64,000 nucleotides of DNA, from the NCBI GenBank assembly GCA_007922225.1, contig ML679946.1, positions 97,222,759 through 97,286,758 of the forward strand. The letters are read 5' to 3'. A program made the position numbers and the translations under genes. Positions 1 to 11,100 of the stretch are shown piece after piece (position 1 is the first letter of the stretch; every line of letters starts with the position of its first letter). The notes below the pieces were generated by a model. That model did no database searches and was not told the DNA's origin. It worked only from the letters and a program-made list of their open reading frames with translations. The stretch comes from Emydura subglobosa. Its lineage: Eukaryota > Chordata > Testudines > Chelidae.

Positions 1-583
1 GCAAAAATAGCAAACATCATTCTGGGATGTATTAGCAGGAGTGTTGTAAGCAATACCCAAGTTATTCTTCCACTCTGTTCCATGCTGAGTAGGCCTGAAT
101 TGGAGTATTGTGTTTAGTTCTGGGTCCCACATTTCAGGAAAGATGTGGACAAATTGCAGAAAGTCCAGAGAAGAGCAACAAAAATGATTAAAGGTCTAGA
201 AAACATTACCTATGAGGGAAGATTGAAAAAAATGGGTTTGTTTAGTCTGCAGAAGAGAAGACTGAGAGGGAACATGATAATAGTTTTCAAGGACATAAAA
301 GGTTGTTACCAGGAGAAGGGAGAAAAATTGTTCTCATTAACCACTGAGGATAGGACAAGAAGCACTGGGCTTAAATTATAGCAAGGGCAGTTTAGTTTGA
401 ACAGTAGGAAAAACTTCCTAACTGTCAGGGTAGTTAAGCATCGAAATAAATTTCCCTGGGAGGTTTTATGTCATCCTTTTGTCTGGGATGGTCTAGATAA
501 TGCTTGGTCCTGCTTTGAGTGCAGGGGACTGGACTAGGAGACCTCTCGAGTTCCCTTCCAATCCTATGATTTTGATTCTATGA
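1..583 (+). mobile_element. CR1 LINE, 3' end, truncated by window edge
   Basis: This is the 3' part of a CR1 non-LTR retrotransposon, which continues left of the window. Its start reads as the region before the conserved CR1 stretch encoding [20 protein letters not shown]. An open remnant from 145 to 381 covers this part and ends at a stop (TAG at 379-381) inside the normally continuous ORF2 tail. Beyond that stop the similarity goes on through the usual 3' untranslated block (CCTAACTGTCAGGGTAGTTAAGC) and finishes at TTTGATTCTATGA, the CR1-type terminal repeat. ORF2 encodes the endonuclease and reverse transcriptase in intact elements; only the last part is present here. The stop makes this copy dead. 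The start of the copy at 29.84 kb is very similar, so both probably belong to one subfamily. Confidence 0.93.
145..381 (+). pseudogene. CR1 ORF2 C-terminal remnant
   Basis: This is a 78-codon open piece of the CR1 reverse-transcriptase protein, from the conserved QRRATKMI segment to DRTRS. Intact CR1 ORF2 proteins are roughly 900-1000 residues, so this is only the region near the C-terminus, past the catalytic YADD/FADD box. The methionine at 145 is internal to the family, not a real start. No promoter or ribosome context applies. It is a relic within the CR1 copy at 1-583. Confidence 0.85.
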
Positions 584-1527
584 GCTCTTGAGTCTAGGTC
601 CAGTGCCTGAATGACAAAAAAACAACCTTTCTCAGAGATTTGAATGACAAACTCCAAGAGGAACTCAACCTCCTTCCCCCATGGATCACTTCTTTATCAA
701 CCCAGTTGTCCTCTCCTCCACAGCAAGTCCAAGGACCTCGCTTTGGTATCTCTGGCAGCCTGCCCGCTCTCTGTTCTTTCTTCAGTGTCCAGGGGATTTG
801 CAAACTTTGTAGTTGTGTGAACATCCTTCTCTCTGCTTAAAGATCTTTGTGGACCTGACCCCCTTAGCTATGTCTGCACCAGTCTGAGGTCTGATGAGAA
901 GGTTTCATATGGCTCATGTAAAGGGAGAGCAGCAAACTGCAGAAAAAAGGCGATGGAAGTTTTCATAATGTGCACTGCTGCTGCTGTTCATTTAATAAAG
1001 GAGAGAGAGGTTGGTTTGACTGCTGCTCTAGCACCTGCTGTGACAAACACCCACTCAGAGGACACAGTGGATGCTGGGCAGCTGACACGGAGCATAGATA
1101 TTAGTTCCACAAATCTCTCTTGAGCTGCCAGTACAGTGGCAAGGATTGTCTTTTTGTTCTGTTTTACAGCACCCAGCTCACTCGGGCTCTGATCCATGAG
1201 TGGGGCTCCTCCATGCTGTGATAATACAAATAATAAATAATAATTCAGGGCTGGCAGGCATAGGAAAGGTGTTTTGAAGGTGGCCTTCTGCTCTCTTGGG
1301 GCTTGTTTTCACTACAGTTTTTTTCCTTGAGTTAATTGATTGCCTGATCCCTAGACATTGTTAACACCATTTAAAGGCTAGTGTGGACGCTTCCTAATCA
1401 TTTGTTCCAGGCTACAGACTTTTACCCCAGGCTGATCCCTCGTGTAAAGGAGAAATGTTTGGGGAGTATTCACACTAGCTTTTACAAATGGAGACAACCT
1501 TTAAGTTCATTCCTGCTGAAATCAACA
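584..1527. other. No recognisable gene
   Basis: This stretch has only short chance frames (under 80 codons) and an AT-rich patch (TAATAAATAATAATT near 1230). I recognise no repeat family in it with certainty. Confidence 0.5.
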
Positions 1528-1616
1528 TAGAATCATAGATCAGGGATGGAAGAGACCTCAGGAGGTCATCTAATCCAACCCCCTGATCAAAACAGAACTA
1601 ACCCCAATTAAATCAT
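1528..1616 (-). mobile_element. CR1 3' tail fragment
   Basis: Read on the minus strand this is the last 90 bp of a CR1: the AACCCCAATTAAATCATG end reversed, the AGGAGGTCATCTAATCCAAC block, and the terminal ATGATTCTA repeat at the low-coordinate edge. Severe 5' truncation is usual for CR1. No coding sequence is left. Confidence 0.9.
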
Positions 1617-2303
1617 GTCACACGTCTCCATGACACTGACTACTGTACCAATGTCTGGTCTTAGCCCAATCATGATACACATATCCAATCTTGTCTTGAT
1701 TCCAGTCCTCAGTGGAAACTGCGAAACCATGCTGAAGAATGAGGAAAACTCCAGACCTCTGCCAGACCTTGCTGTACTTCTGAATTAACTGTACGTGAGG
1801 AGTAATTTGCATTCTCCATTCCTCCTCCTCTGCAGAGAGCTGGTGGTTTCTTAAATGTAAATTATTATGTTAATTGACAGTTAATTTGTCCTTAAAAACT
1901 ACCTATGCCCACAGCAATAATAAAAATTCAGATTAGCAGATGAATTCTTGGTGGTGAAGCCAAACCAAATCTCAGGAGGGTTACTCATCATTAATTTGAA
2001 TGCACTTCACAATATGTACCAAATGATCCTTTTTCTCTCCTGTCCTACTGGTGCTTACATTTGAGCTTTATGTGCACTGAAAATGTTTTGTCTGCTGCTA
2101 ATCTGCACTTCTGTTTTGTGGATATTGGCACATAATAAAGTGTATGATAGAACAATATTGCCTTGTTCCTAAGCATTATTTTTTTCATATGCCTTGACAA
2201 AGCCAATACAAGTCATGCAAACGGATTTGGCTAGTACATTTCCAGGTACAAATACATTTTCTTTTTGGCAAAGAATCTAGAGAGAAACATCAGGAACTTG
2301 TAA
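1617..2303. other. No recognisable gene
   Basis: AT-rich DNA of no recognised family. The longest frames (near 1618-1812, minus) show no familiar motif and no coding-like context. Confidence 0.45.
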
Positions 2304-2820
2304 TTAGAGCTAGGCAAAATGTTTCAGATGAAATTCTTTTGGGCTAAAATATAGCAGATTTGCATTGACTGAAACATTTTACGAATGTGTGTCCATTTTG
2401 GCAAATTGTTTTGGTCGAAACAAAAAAGGAAACATTTTGGAAGTGGTGAAAGGAAACATTTTCAATTTTCCAAGTCAGAGTAGATTTGTGAGACTAGATT
2501 CTTTCCTGTGGTTCGGGAACTCAGTTGGACTGTAGAAGACCCAAGTTCAAGTTCAAGTCCCTGCTGTGTAGTAGGGACTCAAAACCAGGTCTTTGATCAC
2601 CTAGTGGCTAAGTGAGGGTGGGTCTCTCAGTCTTTCCTGTTGAAGCTGTTCCACTTCATATAAAATATTTAACTATTCACTGGAGCAAGGATTGGAACCT
2701 GGGAAATCCCCTCCCAGGTGAGTGCGTTTACCTTTCTCCACCGCCTTTCTCCACCTGCAAAGTGAGTGTAAAATGCTCCCATCCTGTGCTGGTAGCACTT
2801 GCTTTTCTGGAGCAGAGTAA
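2304..2820. repeat. Dispersed repeat with tRNA-like core
   Basis: An interspersed repeat that recurs in diverged form at 50743-51100. It starts with repeated AAACATTTT / GAAACATTTT stretches, followed by a part that resembles a tRNA gene: GTTCAAGTCC at 2551-2560 fits a Pol III B box. After it comes TTGAAGCTGTTCCACTTCATATAAA, which I recognise as a common reptile repeat block. A tRNA-derived SINE or a composite element is possible; orientation and ends are uncertain. Confidence 0.5.
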
Positions 2821-3910
2821 ATAACTATGCTGTGGGTAAGTTAAGAGAAAATTAGGCCCTATGTAGGCCCACTTGATGTTTAGAAAATTAAGTCATCCTT
2901 TCCAATTTAAAAATATTCTCTTCTCATCTCCAGTCCTTCCTGTTTTTTCTTCTCTCTGCTGCCCTAGTAACTTTGAAACCCAGCTTAACGCTAATGCATT
3001 GGTTCAGGCACAGAGTTCTTTGATAAAGTAGAATCAATACACTAGAGAATTACCTAATTCTGTTCTATTTGTTAGTCCCTGCTCAACCCTGTAATGAGTT
3101 CCTGCATAAATTAAAGGAGAATTAATTGTGTGACATGTAGGACCATGTGTTGTGGATTTTAAAGATAAGTTTTACTGATGAAATCCAATAAATGTGTTTA
3201 GTTTTTCTTTGTTTACTATGACAGTTTCCCAAGTTTCCTCACAGAGAGGCACTTGCCAATGTGATTCCATGCATAATAATCAGATCAGGGTAAGGTTGCA
3301 TAACAAGAAAGAACTTTACTTCTATCGTCTCTAGGTAATAGTTGAGTAAGTCAGTCAGGAAATCAGTCTGCTTTCAAACAGGGTATATTTAAAAATTTAT
3401 GATGCGACGAAATCTTATACTCCCTAGGTTTGCAGGAAAGAGATTTAATGAAGTGCTGATCCACACCCTAAAAAAACGGTGACACAATCGCCAGGATATA
3501 GCCTGTAACAGAGTCATTAGTAATACGGCTAGTGTTGTATCAATCATCTTATTGATAATGGTTATTTATGGGACAATCGATCTCTCTGTTTCTACAGTTC
3601 ACACAGTGGAATCGGAAGCAGCGCTGTATAATCCTAAAGGAAAAAGGGCATATTAAATTTTTACATCAGACACTTGAGTCCTCTTTTCCTTTTTCTAGGT
3701 CAGGGAGCAAATTAGGGAAGCACTGTTAATGCCACTGCAGCTAAGTTTGTGTCAGTGTTTCAATATTTTTTGTGGGGAGATATCTCCCAGGATCACCTCA
3801 GCTCAGCTCACACCTCCTCCCCCAACTAATTAGACAACTGTGCTCTCAAACAGCCTACACACAGTGTTTCTTGATGGATCAGGAGGGTGTGTTGCAGCTT
3901 TTGTGATAGC
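2821..3910. other. No recognisable gene
   Basis: AT-rich, with only very short frames. No repeat family or RNA gene recognised. Confidence 0.45.
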
Positions 3911-3986
3911 TTATTATTTATGATTTGTATTATTGTAGCACCTAGGAGGCCTAGTCATATACCGGGGTCCCACTGTGCTAGACTGT
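3911..3986 (-). mobile_element. L2-clade LINE 3' tail
   Basis: The plus strand reads TTATTATTTATGATTTGTATT followed by GTAGCACCTAGGAGGCCTAGTC and a CCCACTGTGCTAGA motif. Reversed, this is the L2-type 3' end in which the last unique bases precede a short (ATAAT)-like tail. Only the tail is left. Confidence 0.7.
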
Positions 3987-5258
3987 CAGTGCTTCTCTGA
4001 GTTTCATTCAGATGCGGTCACTCTAGAGCTTCCAGATGGATTAAGAACACCAGCTAGTCTCTAAAGTGCTTCTACCTCTTTCTGGTTCGGCAAGAGAGAG
4101 CCTGAGGTTGGCTCCCAATTTCAGATCCCACTCAATGACACAGCAGTAGCAAGTTTCATGATGCCTTAAATATTAGAGTGGTGTCCAGATTGCAAAATAC
4201 CCTATCACCACTGCAGCTAGGTTTGACAGCAGGCTCAAGCAAGGAGATTAAAGATTTAATGGGCATGGAGACTAACTTGTCCTCTCAGGGGAGCTTTTCA
4301 ACTGACTTCAACAAGTTTTGCATCAGGACCTAAGTCCCTTTAGACAAGGGTTGAGGCACATTCCTGGGATTGAGTGGGGAAGCGTGGACTGCAGGAAATG
4401 TATCCGTTCCGCAGAAAGCCAGAGAATTTCAATTTCAAGGGCTGCAGCATCAATATTAAATTCTGTTTTTACTGAAAAAAATAATAAATTAAAAAGCAAA
4501 AACTAAATCTTAAAGAAGGGGATAAAAGAGCATAACTTTCCACAGGCGTTTCTAGTCTGAAAGACAGAAAACAGTTTCGGTGGATGTTGAATTGAAAGAG
4601 TTCAAGAGCGAATATGCCAGTTGACAGATATTTGGCTTGAATGATGCCATCCCAGAGGAGAGCATCAGCTCATAAAACTTTCCTTCTGGAGGCTCTTGGA
4701 TTCCTGTTAATTAATTGCAAGGAGGCATTTTTTAAATTAGAGGTGTGCCAGATAAGATCTGATAGTTCCTGAAACACTTGGAGTTGCCAAGTTGCTGGTA
4801 TTATTGCTGTCTTCTTTCAAGGACTAATTCCAATCTATCAGGGCAGGAACCCGCAGCTGCTTGATGGTGCTTAATACAGGTGTACCGTAGCAAATACTGG
4901 AGGGGAAGGGACTGTTGGAGGCCGGACAAGACAGCAGGTCCACTGAACATAAAGGTTTGCAATGTGATTTACCGGTGCAGTGATTCGCTCCTCTAGAAGG
5001 CCGAGGAATGAAACCCAGTCCCCTGAGAAATCTACAGCTGGGCAAGAATGAAGCAGCTGGTCTGTTCACTAATGCAGGTTACTGGGAATGCATCACCCCA
5101 GTTCACAGTTCTGCATTAAAGCCTAGTCTCCCTGAAGGTCACATTCCGATTTTCATTGTTGTGAATGCTATTGGCCCCAGCTGCTCGAGACACCCGTCTC
5201 TCCTTCCATGATGATGACTCATACAATAACTTTGCTTCGTGTGTTGTCTTGTCCATAT
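3987..5258. other. No recognisable gene
   Basis: No repeat family or gene recognised. Overlapping frames around 4824-5211 on both strands have no motif and look like chance. Confidence 0.45.
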
Positions 5259-5372
5259 AGACTAAGATTTTGGGGTCAGGGTCTGCCTCTTACTGTCCAT
5301 CGGTACAGGTCCTAGCACAAAGGGCCTTGGTCTCAGTGTGGCATCTAGAAGCTTCTCTAATACTAAATAACA
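5259..5372 (+). mobile_element. L2-clade LINE 3' tail
   Basis: A diverged copy of the L2 3' end in the sense direction: GACTAAGATTTTGGGGTCAGG, then CTCTTACTGTCC, then GTCCTAGCACAAAGGGCCTTGG, ending in an A/T-rich CTAATACTAAATAACAA tail. The same block appears reversed at 3911-3986 and 21621-21740. Confidence 0.65.
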
Positions 5373-6310
5373 ATGGGAGGAACAGGGCTGTTGACAAATG
5401 GGGGAAAACTCAGAACCATAGACTGAGCCAAAAGCTCCTCCAAGACTACAGAACCCATTGCCAAGTGTAATAAGAATGACTGACACCCTCTTCACAATCA
5501 AAATCAAAGGTGGAACTAACACATTTGATTTTTCTTTTCAACGGTAACCCTCTCAACCACATTAGCAACCTCACACTTTGTATTTACTTCCCCCCCACCC
5601 CGAAAAAAAAAATCCCACCAAGAACTTGAAGTTTACTCCTGCCAGCAGAGCTGCAATAGATATTTTGGGATGATATTGAAGATGCACAGATACCACAGTG
5701 ATAGATGACCTTATAAAAACCTAGATCAATAGACAGAACTTGGAAGTGTTCAATGTGGCATTATATAGTATGATACATTGAATTTATTGGAACACAACAT
5801 CATTTTCTATACATATTCCTAACAAGAAAAAAATGGAACAAATGCTACAATGACCTAAATAAGCTGTATTTTGTCAAGATTAAAAGGGGGGGGGAAAGCA
5901 AAGTGGAATCTCCATGTTTATAGCCCTGAGCCCCACAGAGCCACAGATGGAGATCGTCACTTTGAATTTTTAAATCAAAGTTGTTCCTTAAAGAGAGCAG
6001 AGGAATAATAGGTGACAGAAAACTTGTTCAGCTATTAATGGTGCCATTCTGTTAGCAAGATGTAGGAAAAAGATGATAATGATTATCACAAAGTATTAGA
6101 AAAAAAATAAGCTAGAATTTCAAAGCCATAAAAGCACTGGGGAGTCAGTTTTTCATCCACCTTTTTCCATGTCTGACTAACACATCATAGTAGAGAAACC
6201 TCAGTAGAAACACAGTTTGAAGACATTGATGAGAGCTAACAGAAGTAGTTTTCTTTCAAAAGTGACCAGGCATTTTGATTTAGTATTCAGGCTCAAAAGT
6301 ATGAAAATTT
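5373..6310. other. No recognisable gene; homopolymer tracts
   Basis: Contains a C7/A10 tract (5590-5612) and a G9 tract (5886-5894). No gene or classified repeat seen. Confidence 0.5.
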
Positions 6311-6434
6311 CAGCCCTGATTCAGGAAAGCATTTAGACAAGTTCTTGACTTCAATGGGATTTAAGCCCAGGCTTCAAATTAAGCATGTACTAAAGTGCTT
6401 CTTTCACTAGAGATGCTGCCTGAATTAGGGCCTA
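6311..6434. repeat. Imperfect palindromic repeat
   Basis: Left arm CCTGATTCAGGAAAGCATTT and right arm ending AATTAGGGCC are partial inverted repeats around a GACTTCAATGGGATTTAAG centre. This is the sauropsid 'CAATGGG' inverted-repeat type, seen also at 46780, 58398 and 62797. Likely a small non-autonomous DNA element. Confidence 0.5.
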
Positions 6435-7187
6435 AGTTAAAGTAGGTGGGCCAAATTCATCCCTGGCACCACACCATGGGCTGTAACTTACACTTTTACT
6501 GTTACCAGATAAGTTGCATTGAATCGTATGTTTTGAATGTTCTTATTTTCAGGAGCTGGTTGTACTCCTGTGGAAACTAGACTCCAATTGATGTCAACAG
6601 ACAGATGAGGCTCAGTATGAACTCCAGTACATATGAACTTGAAGTCGCAATCTGATTGCGGTGGGTGGACCTTGGCAAGACTAAATCTCTAGGTTGTGTC
6701 TGAAAAAGCATCTAAAAACTTTATTTCATTAGAAAGTTATGCTGAGTTAGAACATGAGCTTGAGGAGTCATGTTCACCAACACGATATTGACCATGATTT
6801 TGCAGTAAGTGTGGAGAGGGACAAGTCATGTCAGCTGGTAGTGGGGATGCTCTACTGGGGCAAGAGTTTACCTGTGACCAGCTGACATGATATTGAACAT
6901 TACTTCTCCCTGTATATGCTGACTGCACAGTCATAGTCACAGTCCTGTTGTAAACACAATGTCTCATGGTCATATTTTGACTCAATGTTAGTGAGGAAAA
7001 ACCTTCAAAGTTCAGATACTTTCCAAACTTTCCCAGGATCATGGAGGAGAAGGAGGAAAATGAGACCCGCCCCCCACACCAACAGCCTGAGAGCACTTCA
7101 CCAAAATGTATGAGAAGGCAGAAGAAGACTCTTGAAAAGCAAGCCTTGACTGCATGTAACCAGTACTCTCAGGAAGCTTCCAGAAGC
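6435..7187. other. No recognisable gene
   Basis: The 119-codon minus frame at 6737-7096 has no recognisable motif or domain. I treat it as chance or as an unclassified repeat. Confidence 0.4.
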
Positions 7188-7320
7188 TGGGACTGGATGA
7201 CAAGGGATGGATCACTTGATAAATTGCCCTGTTCTGTTTATTCTCTGTGAAGCATCTGTCACTGTGACCACTGTCGGAAGTCATGATATTAGATGAGATC
7301 CATCGGTCTGATCCAGTTTG
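7188..7320 (+). mobile_element. CR1 3' end (GGGCTAGATGGACC-type subfamily)
   Basis: The order TTCCAGAAGCTGG, GGGATGGATCACTTGATAAATTG, CCACTGTCGGA, then GATGAGATCCATCGGTCTGATCC matches a CR1 3' untranslated end. The better-preserved relative at 56045-56217 shows the same order with its ATTCTTATGA-type tail; here the tail itself is lost. Confidence 0.7.
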
Positions 7321-7420
7321 ACCAAATCTTAAAGCTTTTCTGAATTCCCTAAAGATGGAAATAATTGTTTATTATTTGTACTCCAAAAGTGTCTAGAGGC
7401 TGTAATTGAACACTATGCCC

Positions 7421-7506
7421 TATCATAGAAGATTAGGATTGGAAGGGACCTCAGGAGGGTATCTAGTCCAACCTCCTGCTCAAAGCAGGATCAATCCCAA
7501 CTATAT
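7421..7506 (-). mobile_element. CR1 3' tail fragment abutting L2
   Basis: A minus-strand CR1 end: TCATAGAAGATTAGGATTGG, then GGGACCTCAGGAGGGTATC and TCAAAGCAGGATCAATCCC. It stops at the exact point where an L2 tail begins, so it probably inserted into or next to that older L2. Confidence 0.9.
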
Positions 7507-8155
7507 GGAGACAGTAAGAGACAATCCCTGATCCAAAGAGCTTACAATCTAGACCAACAATGGATACAAGGAAGGGATACAACATGCGAGCAGAGTGAGC
7601 AGTGACAAATGCTGTGGACCTCTGCTTCACCAACCATTTCAGAACATCAGCAAGCTCATGGCTAGTTTTAGGAATGGGTAAAGAGTTTTCCTGATCTCCT
7701 CTGGAAGGTGGTTCCATAGCTGGATCCCTTCAGCAGAGAATGCTTTGTCCACGGCTCGCACATGCTTTCTCCTGGGCCGGGTGACCTGCATTTTTTGTCA
7801 AGGAGAGCATCTGACATGTGGGTTCATATACTGAAATTCAGTCTTTGATGTAGCTGGGGCTTGAGCCGTTAATCGCTTTGCTAATTAGAACCGAGAACTT
7901 AAACTTGCATCAGAAGATGACTGGGAGCCGTGGAGGGACTTGAGCATGGGCCTGATGTGTCCACGGCAGCCTGGAGAAGGTAGGCAGCCCTATTGTGTAC
8001 TAGCAGGAGCCTGTGACTTGTCTTCACGTTCAGTTTCAGATGCAGTGAGTTACAGTAACCCAGCCTGGAGGTGACAAATGCAGAGAAGACTGGGGACAGT
8101 AATCTGTCTGCCTCTTTCAGACCCTTTACCTCACCTGATGGACTTTGCTTCATTC
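7507..8155 (-). mobile_element. L2-clade LINE, reverse-transcriptase C-terminal relic
   Basis: The minus strand carries the last third of an L2-clade ORF2. A remnant at 7899-8153 contains VTSRLGYCNSL followed by HRLLLVHNRAAYLL, which corresponds to the SRLDYCNSL / LQLVQNAAARLL block that follows the RT palm domain in L2 proteins. The low-coordinate end is the L2 3' end (AAGAGCTTACAATCTAGA on the plus strand), so the order is right for one minus-strand copy. The frame is broken after 7899 and there is no intact active site. The copy is old and dead. Confidence 0.8.
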
Positions 8156-11100
8156 AGAACTGTCGCTGTTGTTATTCACCCCCAAATCAGATGCGTTATT
8201 TGTAATGTTAAAGAGTCCAAGGTTCACAGCTAGCCTTATGTGGTGGGAATCATGTAACATAGTAATAGCCTGGGCCACAGTAAATAAGGACTTGTGATAC
8301 TGCAGAACTTTAAGAGACTGCATGGAGCATCTCACAGATAATTCTAATAGAGCAGTGTTTCCTCATGTTAGTTCTCAGTCTAATCAAAACACTGATGTTA
8401 GTGGAGCTACATGAGAGATGGTTTTGACCTCCAGGTCTCCTGTTGGGGAAACCCTTATATTTTAGAACAATAATTACTGCTTCTTCCTAAATCCCACTTA
8501 TATTCACTCTCTTTCAACAGGAGCGAAACTGGCTGAGGCTTTTATTTTCATTCCTGTTCAATATTCAACATGTCCCCTTTGATTACTCCTGTCATCGCAA
8601 TCTCTCTTGCTGTGCTTTGCAGCATGCCACTGCTGGCACAACTGGGACCACACTGGGCTGAGTTTCCTCAAAGCAACGTCCTACTGGTAACAGGTCCTTC
8701 TGCAGTAGGAGTTTGCAGAGTACAGCTGGAGGGAGACAGTATGCTCCTCTCTGTCTTCTCAGATTCTTTCAATCTCAGGATTCTCAAGGGCATCCCTCTT
8801 GACCACATGTCAAAACCTTTGATTCTGAAGTTCGAGGAAGATAAGCTGTGACAAGGTTTGAATTTACAGGCCCCAAGAGCAATAGCTTGCATTAACTTGG
8901 ATCCTAATGGACCTGAATTAAAAACACTCTTGATCATTCCCTTTTAGGAGTTTTGTTTCAGATTAGATTAGAAAGAAACAGAGGTATTTCCGATTGTCTC
9001 TTTCCTTGGTTTGTACAGCAGCCTTCTCAAAAGATCTCAAGCCTGATCGGGGCCATTGGGATCTACCATAATATATTTGCTACTAGTGGTTGTAATAATA
9101 GTTACAATAATAATAGACACTATCATCTATTTTGTATGTAGGTTATGTGTGCTGGTTGTAATATGTGAGAATCTCACTTCAATCACACTTCCACCTAGGT
9201 AAATTAGTAGAGCTATTGAAACCAATGGAGTTACGCTATTGTCGAAATGGGGTAAACAAGATCAGAATCAGGGGCGTGCTATTTATCTAGTATTTGAAGA
9301 GTGATAATAGGTTTTTGTCATTGTAAGAGACAATATGTTTTATTTAAATAGAGTCCCTTATTTTTATACATGGAATCACACAATATTTAAAAGAGAGAGG
9401 GTCATTCATCGGCTAAGGATACAAAATGTTTCAAGGATAGAAATACTTCATTTCTTAGTGGGGGGAAGGAGAGCATTCCAGATAGATACCGTGTTGATGG
9501 GCATGAAATAGGAATCTGAACAGACTAGAACAGGCAGCATGATACTGGGGAATGTGGGGGGAACTGCTGGGAAGAGGCAGGAGTGAGTGGGTAGGGAGTA
9601 GGAAGTGAAGGGAGGGCAGTTTTGAATGACACCAAAACGGTTCTGAAAACAGTGCAGAGTGAGTATTGAGAACTGGGGGAGAAGCAGTTAAAGCACATCA
9701 GGTTCCAGCAATTCCTTGCTGGCATATGATTCCTAGGGGATGCTATAATAGCCAGCTGGTACACTTTACAGCTAATCTCAGGTTGCTCTGTCCTTTGCCA
9801 GGGGCTGGGGAGAAAATCATGGAGCCATGACTGGCTCTCTGAACACCTCTGTTTTTGCTGCACCCATCATAAATGTAATACAGTGGAGAATCTGGCCCCC
9901 AAGGCTTAACTTTACCATAAATGAGAGCCATAGAATAGCCAAGATCATTTCTGTAGAAATAAGATGCATCCTGGTAGCATTCTGTGATAGATATATATAG
10001 ATATATAAAAGAGGAGCGGCAGGAGAGTTTGGGTCCAAGGACAGTGTAGAGGGGTGCCGGTCACTCCTCCCCACCTGGGTCGGAGGGAGGCCACATTGGC
10101 TCATTGCTTGCCATCTGTTGGCAGGGGGAATTAGCCAATGAGCCAGGTAGCATCCATTCCCCCGCCTCTCAGGCGTGGCGGTCCAGGCAAGCAGTCCAGG
10201 GCCCAGCGAGGCTTCACAGGCCAGAATGAGGTTGTCACCTCAGGATTGGGGGTGGCAATGGGGGTAGGGAGGGGGACACAGGCCCTCCTGACTCTACCAT
10301 GTCCCAGACCAGGCCCCTAACAGTGGCAGCACACTCTGTCACTGGGTCAGCAGGACTCTGGCTGAAACTCACTGACCCGGCTGGAGGCCACAACACAATG
10401 AGACAATTGTCTGGGTCCCCTTGGCTCCTTCCTACCGCCCTTCCCTGGAGTCCCTGGGTCACTTGCTGAGTGACCTTACAGCCCAGCATCTTTAGCTCTT
10501 GCTATGGGGAGTTTCATCCCAAGCGTTTATGCATCAATGACCCCTCTGATGGGCAGGCCACTGGCATCAATGCCCTAATGGGCAAGTCATAACAATAAAG
10601 CTAGCAGCCCTGTTTTCCTTCAGATGTACTCTCAAATTATGCCTAAAAAGCTCTTATTGAAGTGAATGGCATTTTCATGCGTACATCCAGCCTCATGTTT
10701 AAGAGAGAGCTGACTCTTAAAGGGCCCCAAGAAGTTAATATTAAGCCCTGAATATTTCTCATATTATTTTGGCTGCTCCCCATTAGAGCATGCCTACATG
10801 CAGATGGCAGTGTATAAATATAAATTGTCCTGCGCTGACACCTTCCAACACTCCAACTGCCAGTAAGCCCTACAAAATATCGGCGTGTGCGTGCATACTC
10901 CCTCCCCCTTTGCCCTTCTCCTCCACACACAAAAAGGAGCACTTCACTTTAGGTTAGCCTATCTGAAAATGCTTTTTAGCTCGCCTTGGAACACTTTCCT
11001 TGACAGCAAGCAAGCTTACACAATGCACATCTTTGAGACCAAACCATTCTGCTGTTAAAAATGGGACATGTTTTTTAATAGATATCCATGGAGATTATGT

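Noticed and set aside
2551..2560. GTTCAAGTCC as part of a functional tRNA gene
   Set aside because: No cloverleaf can be drawn from the surrounding sequence; the context is a dispersed repeat.
2705..2730. CCCAGGTGAGT as a splice donor
   Set aside because: It sits inside the tRNA-like dispersed repeat and has no matching acceptor or open exon.
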